A stretch of 15,440 nucleotides of DNA from an uncultured Collinsella sp. (lineage in GTDB: Bacteria; Actinomycetota; Coriobacteriia; Coriobacteriales; Coriobacteriaceae): contig CABSBA010000016.1 of the NCBI GenBank assembly GCA_902475825.1, positions 1-15,440 of the forward strand. The letters are read 5' to 3'. Position 1 is the stretch's first letter; each line of letters begins with the position of its first letter. Both the position numbers and the translations under genes were made by a program. Shown here piece after piece: positions 12,342-15,440 of this stretch. Under the pieces are notes generated by a model. That model saw only the letters and a program-made list of their open reading frames with translations. It was not told the origin of the DNA and made no database searches.

Positions 12342-14417
12342 CTAGCGCAGATATGCTTTCGCGTTGCTCAGGCTGTAGGCAATCGTCGAGCCATTGTGCA
12401 GCAACGACGACGTCTGCGGGGTAATCGCGCCGGTAATGCCCAGCGCCAGGAGCGCCGAGTTGGTGAGCATCACCTTAGTGTAGGAGCTCGTCAGACGATC
12501 AATGAGGCCCTGACTCATGCGGCGCAGGCGCACGATCGCGGCGAGATCCGTATCGGTCAGGATGATATCGGCGACCTCCTTGGCGATGTCGCTTCCGCCA
12601 CCCATCGCCAGGCCCACGTCGGCCAAACCGAGCGCCGGCGAATCGTTGACGCCGTCGCCCACCATGGCAACGTGGCGCCCCTCGCTCTTAATGCGCTCCA
12701 CATAAGCGTACTTGTCCTCGGGCAGCAGCTCGGCCTTAAACTCGTCGACCCCCGCCTCTCGCGCAATGCGCTCGGCCGTGCGTTCGGAGTCGCCCGTAAG
12801 CATAACGACATGTTTGACGCCCAGCGCATGCAGGTCGGCGATGGCCTCACGGACCCCGGGCTTGAGCGGATCCTCGATGCCGAGCACGCCGACGACCTTG
12901 CCATCGACCGCCAGATACAGCGGCGACAGTCCCTGCATCTGGGACTCAATTTGCTCTTGCGTCTCCGCCTCTAGCTGGGCATGCTCGTCGTCGAATACAA
13001 AGTGAGCGGAACCGATGATGGCGCGACGCCCTTCGATGGACGAAGCGATACCGTGTGCCACGATGTACTCGACGGCGGCGTGGCGCTCGCGATGCTCGAG
13101 CCCACGCTCGCGGGCGGCGTTGACCACGGCACGTGCCACCGGATGCGGAAAATGCTCCTCCAAGCAAGCGGAAAGGCGCAGGATCTCGTCCTCGCTCCAG
13201 CCATCGGTGGTGAGTACGCAGGCAAGACGCGGCTGCGCCTCGGTGAGCGTGCCGGTCTTATCAAACACGATGGTGTCGGCCTTGGCAAACGCCTCAAAGT
13301 ACTTCGCGCCCTTGACCATAACGCCCATCTTGGCAGCATCGCTCATAGCGGTCATGACGGCGACCGAACCCGTGAGCTTGAGTGCGCACGAGTAGTCGAC
13401 CATCAGCGCCGCTGAGGTCTTGATAAGGCTGCGGGTGGTAAGCGCAACCAGGCCCGCGAGCAGGAAGTTCCACGGGACGATCTTGTTGGCGAGGTCTTCC
13501 ATGTGCGACTGGCCCTCGGACTTGAGCGAGTCGGCCGCCTGCACGAGCGAGACGATCGAGCGGAGCTTGGTCTGAGCCGTGTTGGCGCGCACGCGCACCA
13601 AGATGCTGCCGTCTTCCACGACGGTCCCGGCGAACACGTCGTCGCCCACGCTGCGCTCAACGGCAAGCGGCTCGCCGGTCAGGGTCGCCTGGTTGACCAT
13701 GGCGCTCCCCTGCTCGACAACACCGTCGATGCAAATGGACATGCCAGTGCGCACGGCGACCAAATCGCCGGGTTCAAGCTCGGTGGCGGCAACGCTTACC
13801 TCGGTGTCGCCGACGACCTTTTGCGCCTTATCGGGCACATCGAGCAGCGAGTTGATGAGCTCGTTTTCGCTCATGGCGCGGGTGTAGTCCTCGAGCAGTT
13901 CGCCCACGTTGAGCAGGAACATTGTCTGGCCCGCGGTGTCGACATCACGCTTGACGAACGAGATACCGATGGCCGAAGCGTCGAGCACAGGAACGGTCAG
14001 GCGCGGCTGCGCCAGCTCATGAAGGGCAGCGCGCAAAAATACCATGTAACCGGCCACGACAAACACCGCACGTAGAGGCATCGGCAAGAACCAACGACGC
14101 GCGTAATGGGCACCGACGAGTGTCGCCAGGTCCATGACGAGTTTGTGCTTGCGTGGCTCAAGCTGCATCACGTAGCCCGTCTTTGCGTCGGCAATAGCCT
14201 GGGCATCGAGCGCACCCAACGCTTCGAGCACGCCCGCACGACACTGCTCATCATATTCGAGCGCCATCTGGCCAATACGGCCGTAGACGCGCACCTTGTG
14301 CACGCCGTCGATATCGCCGCTGAGCTTAAGAAGCGCATCGAGATCGCTCTCTGGCACAGGACCCGCCAACTGGAGACGGGTCCTGCCGGGGATCTCGCTG
14401 ATAATCGAGAATCTCAT
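12342..14417 (-). CDS. Heavy-metal (P1B-like) P-type ATPase with a YSC membrane motif
   Basis: A 691-residue membrane pump predicted to move a metal ion using ATP. The N terminus (1-75) is a degenerate HMA-like domain without the usual CxxC, containing IPGRTRLQL. Membrane segments lie around 93-135, 310-355 and 645-670. Catalytic sites are complete: actuator TLTGEP (245-250), phosphorylation motif DKTGT (Asp 386), the HP pair of the nucleotide domain (425-426), TGDS (541-544) and GDGVND (587-592). The ion-pathway motif, usually CPC, SPC or TPC, reads YSC (342-344) in DYSCALKL: the proline is gone and one cysteine remains. The substrate is therefore uncertain. The C terminus carries the family's SLLHNGSTIAYSLSNA. 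It follows a small membrane protein gene by 18 bases in one operon; its own ribosome binding site is weak, suggesting coupling. Confidence 0.93.
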   Translation of the reverse strand: MRFSIISEIPGRTRLQLAGPVPESDLDALLKLSGDIDGVHKVRVYGRIGQMALEYDEQCRAGVLEALGALDAQAIADAKTGYVMQLEPRKHKLVMDLATLVGAHYARRWFLPMPLRAVFVVAGYMVFLRAALHELAQPRLTVPVLDASAIGISFVKRDVDTAGQTMFLLNVGELLEDYTRAMSENELINSLLDVPDKAQKVVGDTEVSVAATELEPGDLVAVRTGMSICIDGVVEQGSAMVNQATLTGEPLAVERSVGDDVFAGTVVEDGSILVRVRANTAQTKLRSIVSLVQAADSLKSEGQSHMEDLANKIVPWNFLLAGLVALTTRSLIKTSAALMVDYSCALKLTGSVAVMTAMSDAAKMGVMVKGAKYFEAFAKADTIVFDKTGTLTEAQPRLACVLTTDGWSEDEILRLSACLEEHFPHPVARAVVNAARERGLEHRERHAAVEYIVAHGIASSIEGRRAIIGSAHFVFDDEHAQLEAETQEQIESQMQGLSPLYLAVDGKVVGVLGIEDPLKPGVREAIADLHALGVKHVVMLTGDSERTAERIAREAGVDEFKAELLPEDKYAYVERIKSEGRHVAMVGDGVNDSPALGLADVGLAMGGGSDIAKEVADIILTDTDLAAIVRLRRMSQGLIDRLTSSYTKVMLTNSALLALGITGAITPQTSSLLHNGSTIAYSLSNAKAYLR

Positions 14418-14435
14418 AGTTTGTGCCTGGGAGCG

Positions 14436-14681
14436 TTACTCAGCTGCCTCGTCAGCAGCGGCCTCGCTCTGGGTGATGTAGGCAGCCTCGGCAACCATGT
14501 CGTCGACATTAGCCTTGGCCTGCTCGACCATGTCCTGGTAGCAGTTCTTGATGCGCATGCCGCACGCGATACCCTGCACGCAGGCATTCTTGACCGGAGC
14601 GCTGGTAAGCAGCTTGATGCCGGCCGTGCCAAGCAGAAAACCGCCACCGACAAGCAGGGTATTGAACGTCGACTTCTTCAT
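14436..14681 (-). CDS. Small membrane-anchored protein preceding the ATPase (DUF6110-like)
   Basis: An 81-residue protein with one hydrophobic N-terminal segment (LLVGGGFLLGTAGIKLLTS, about 9-27) and an acidic helical tail. From memory this resembles the DUF6110 family found beside metal P-type ATPases in gut anaerobes; the family assignment is not verified. It contains three cysteines (ACVQGIACGMRIKNCYQD), spaced so that they might touch metal. The ATG at 14681 has AAGGGAGAAG upstream and starts the hydrophobic segment; a longer in-frame version runs into the doubtful join and is rejected. The stop is 18 bases before the ATPase start, so the two form an operon, and a helper role for the pump is the natural inference. 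Confidence 0.8.
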   Translation of the reverse strand: MKKSTFNTLLVGGGFLLGTAGIKLLTSAPVKNACVQGIACGMRIKNCYQDMVEQAKANVDDMVAEAAYITQSEAAADEAAE

Positions 14682-14734
14682 GTTGCTTCTCCCTTTTGCC
14701 GCATTGGACGCGGCACGGTGCCTCAGCACCCGAG

Positions 14735-14760
14735 TAAACAAGTTTGCTCGAAGTCAAAAT
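14735..14760. other. Probable chimeric join or deletion point
   Basis: To the left is the leader of a minus-strand operon, with only about 55 bases and no promoter. To the right is the middle of an M32 carboxypeptidase with no start codon and an in-frame TAA at 14735-14737. Both sides are cut at the same place, which a real intergenic region would not show. Confidence 0.6.
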
Positions 14761-15440
14761 CGGCGAGAAGCCGCAGATCGACGACAGCTTCCTGCATCAG
14801 GAGTACCCGGCAGCACAGCAGAAGGCCTTCGCCGACTATCTGATGGAAGTGATGGGCCTCGACCGCAGCCATTGTGGTCTGGGTGAGACGGAGCACCCCT
14901 TTACGCTGGAATTCAACAATAAGGATGTCCGCATCACCACCAACTACGACGAGCACAATGTGGCATCCTCGATGTACTCTGTCCTCCACGAGGGCGGACA
15001 TGCTCTGTATGAACTGGGCATCCGGGATGACCTGCAGTACACCTGTCTTGCGGGCGGCGTCTCGATGGGCGTCCACGAGAGTCAGTCCCGTTTCTATGAG
15101 AACCTCATTGGCCGGTCGCGGCCCTTCGTGGAAGCAATCTATCCCAAGGTGCAGGAGTTCTTTCCCCGGCAGCTGGGCGGCGTGAGCGCAGAGCAGTTCT
15201 ACCGCGCGGTCAATAAGGCTCAGCCCAGCCTCATCCGCACCGAAGCCGACGAGCTGACCTACTGCCTCCACGTCATGGTACGGTATGAAATCGAAAAGCA
15301 GCTCATCGGCGGCACGCTGGAAGCAAAAGATGTGCCGGCTGTCTGGGCAAAGCTTTATAAGGAATATCTGGGCGTCGAGGTGCCGAATGACCGGGATGGC
15401 TGTTTACAGGACAGCCACTGGTCGGGCGGCGCGTTCGGCT
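14738..15440 (+). CDS. M32 (Taq-type) metallocarboxypeptidase, fragment lacking both ends
   Basis: Cytoplasmic zinc carboxypeptidase that removes C-terminal residues from peptides. The 234 readable residues carry all the middle-to-late family blocks in order: DVRITT, HEGGH (zinc site, coding bases 14987-15001), HESQSR (third ligand Glu, from 15074), IRTEADELTYCLH and QDSHWSGGAFG. Compared with the usual length of about 500, roughly 190 residues are missing at the front, and the end lies outside the window. There is no start codon or ribosome binding site, and a stop codon precedes the frame directly. The sequence style resembles Clostridia-type M32 proteins, so it may belong to another organism joined by assembly. 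The alternative is a truncated gene left by a deletion. Confidence 0.9.

Noticed and set aside
14682..14734. Metal riboswitch ahead of the small membrane protein
   Set aside because: Two small hairpins (GGTGC/GCACC and TGCCGC/GCGGCA) are present, but no known riboswitch core could be matched and the leader is cut by the join.
12252..14843. Long + frames opposite the P-type ATPase
   Set aside because: Mirror frames of a gene with complete P-type motifs on the minus strand.

Overview
The window looks like a fragment of a Coriobacteriia genome (Actinomycetota), most likely Collinsella or a close relative, and probably comes from a metagenome assembly. The evidence is the high GC content with GC-rich third codon positions, a roughly 1000-residue ATPase regulator ending in an OmpR-type winged helix plus BTAD domain, an ssrA gene with an ALAA-ending tag, and the gene set rplM-rpsI-glmM next to a glucose-type PTS IIA gene and nagB. 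The genus call is an inference from gene style, not from a search. Two places look like assembly joins rather than biology. One is a 17-base exact match to the Illumina TruSeq adapter at 4531-4547. The other is a start-less M32 carboxypeptidase fragment that begins near 14738 and runs off the right edge.

Layout, left to right. A SAM-dependent methyltransferase (cut by the left edge) and a YhbY-type ribosome-assembly protein lie on the + strand. The latter ends in a strong intrinsic terminator that abuts the end of the convergent 998-residue BTAD regulator. After the adapter-marked intergenic region (4382-4832) comes a minus-strand block, in transcription order: patatin-like lipase, rplM-rpsI (own promoter and terminator), glmM, a IIA-Glc protein, and nagB (own terminator). 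From 9742 to 10241 there is no gene, only a repeat-rich patch. It holds a 62-bp-period repeat, a row of small hairpins, and two direct copies of a sequence that imitates the T arm of the neighbouring tmRNA gene. ssrA (minus, 10242-10605) follows, then an unrecognised 144-residue protein on + and a minus-strand toxin-antitoxin pair (ribbon-helix-helix/RelB-like antitoxin, PIN toxin) with a very clear promoter and operator. Last is a minus-strand operon of a small membrane-anchored protein and a metal-type P-type ATPase with an unusual YSC membrane motif.

How the genes work together. GlmM (glucosamine phosphate interconversion for cell-wall precursors), NagB (glucosamine-6-phosphate breakdown) and the stand-alone IIA-Glc domain form an amino-sugar node, with synthesis and catabolism side by side. 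rplM-rpsI, yhbY and ssrA are translation housekeeping. The P-type ATPase pair is probably a metal-transport unit. I see no CRISPR array, transposase, integrase, phage gene or tRNA gene. The most unusual natural sequence is the T-arm-mimic repeat patch beside ssrA. The ATPase motif and the compact toxin-antitoxin operator come next.
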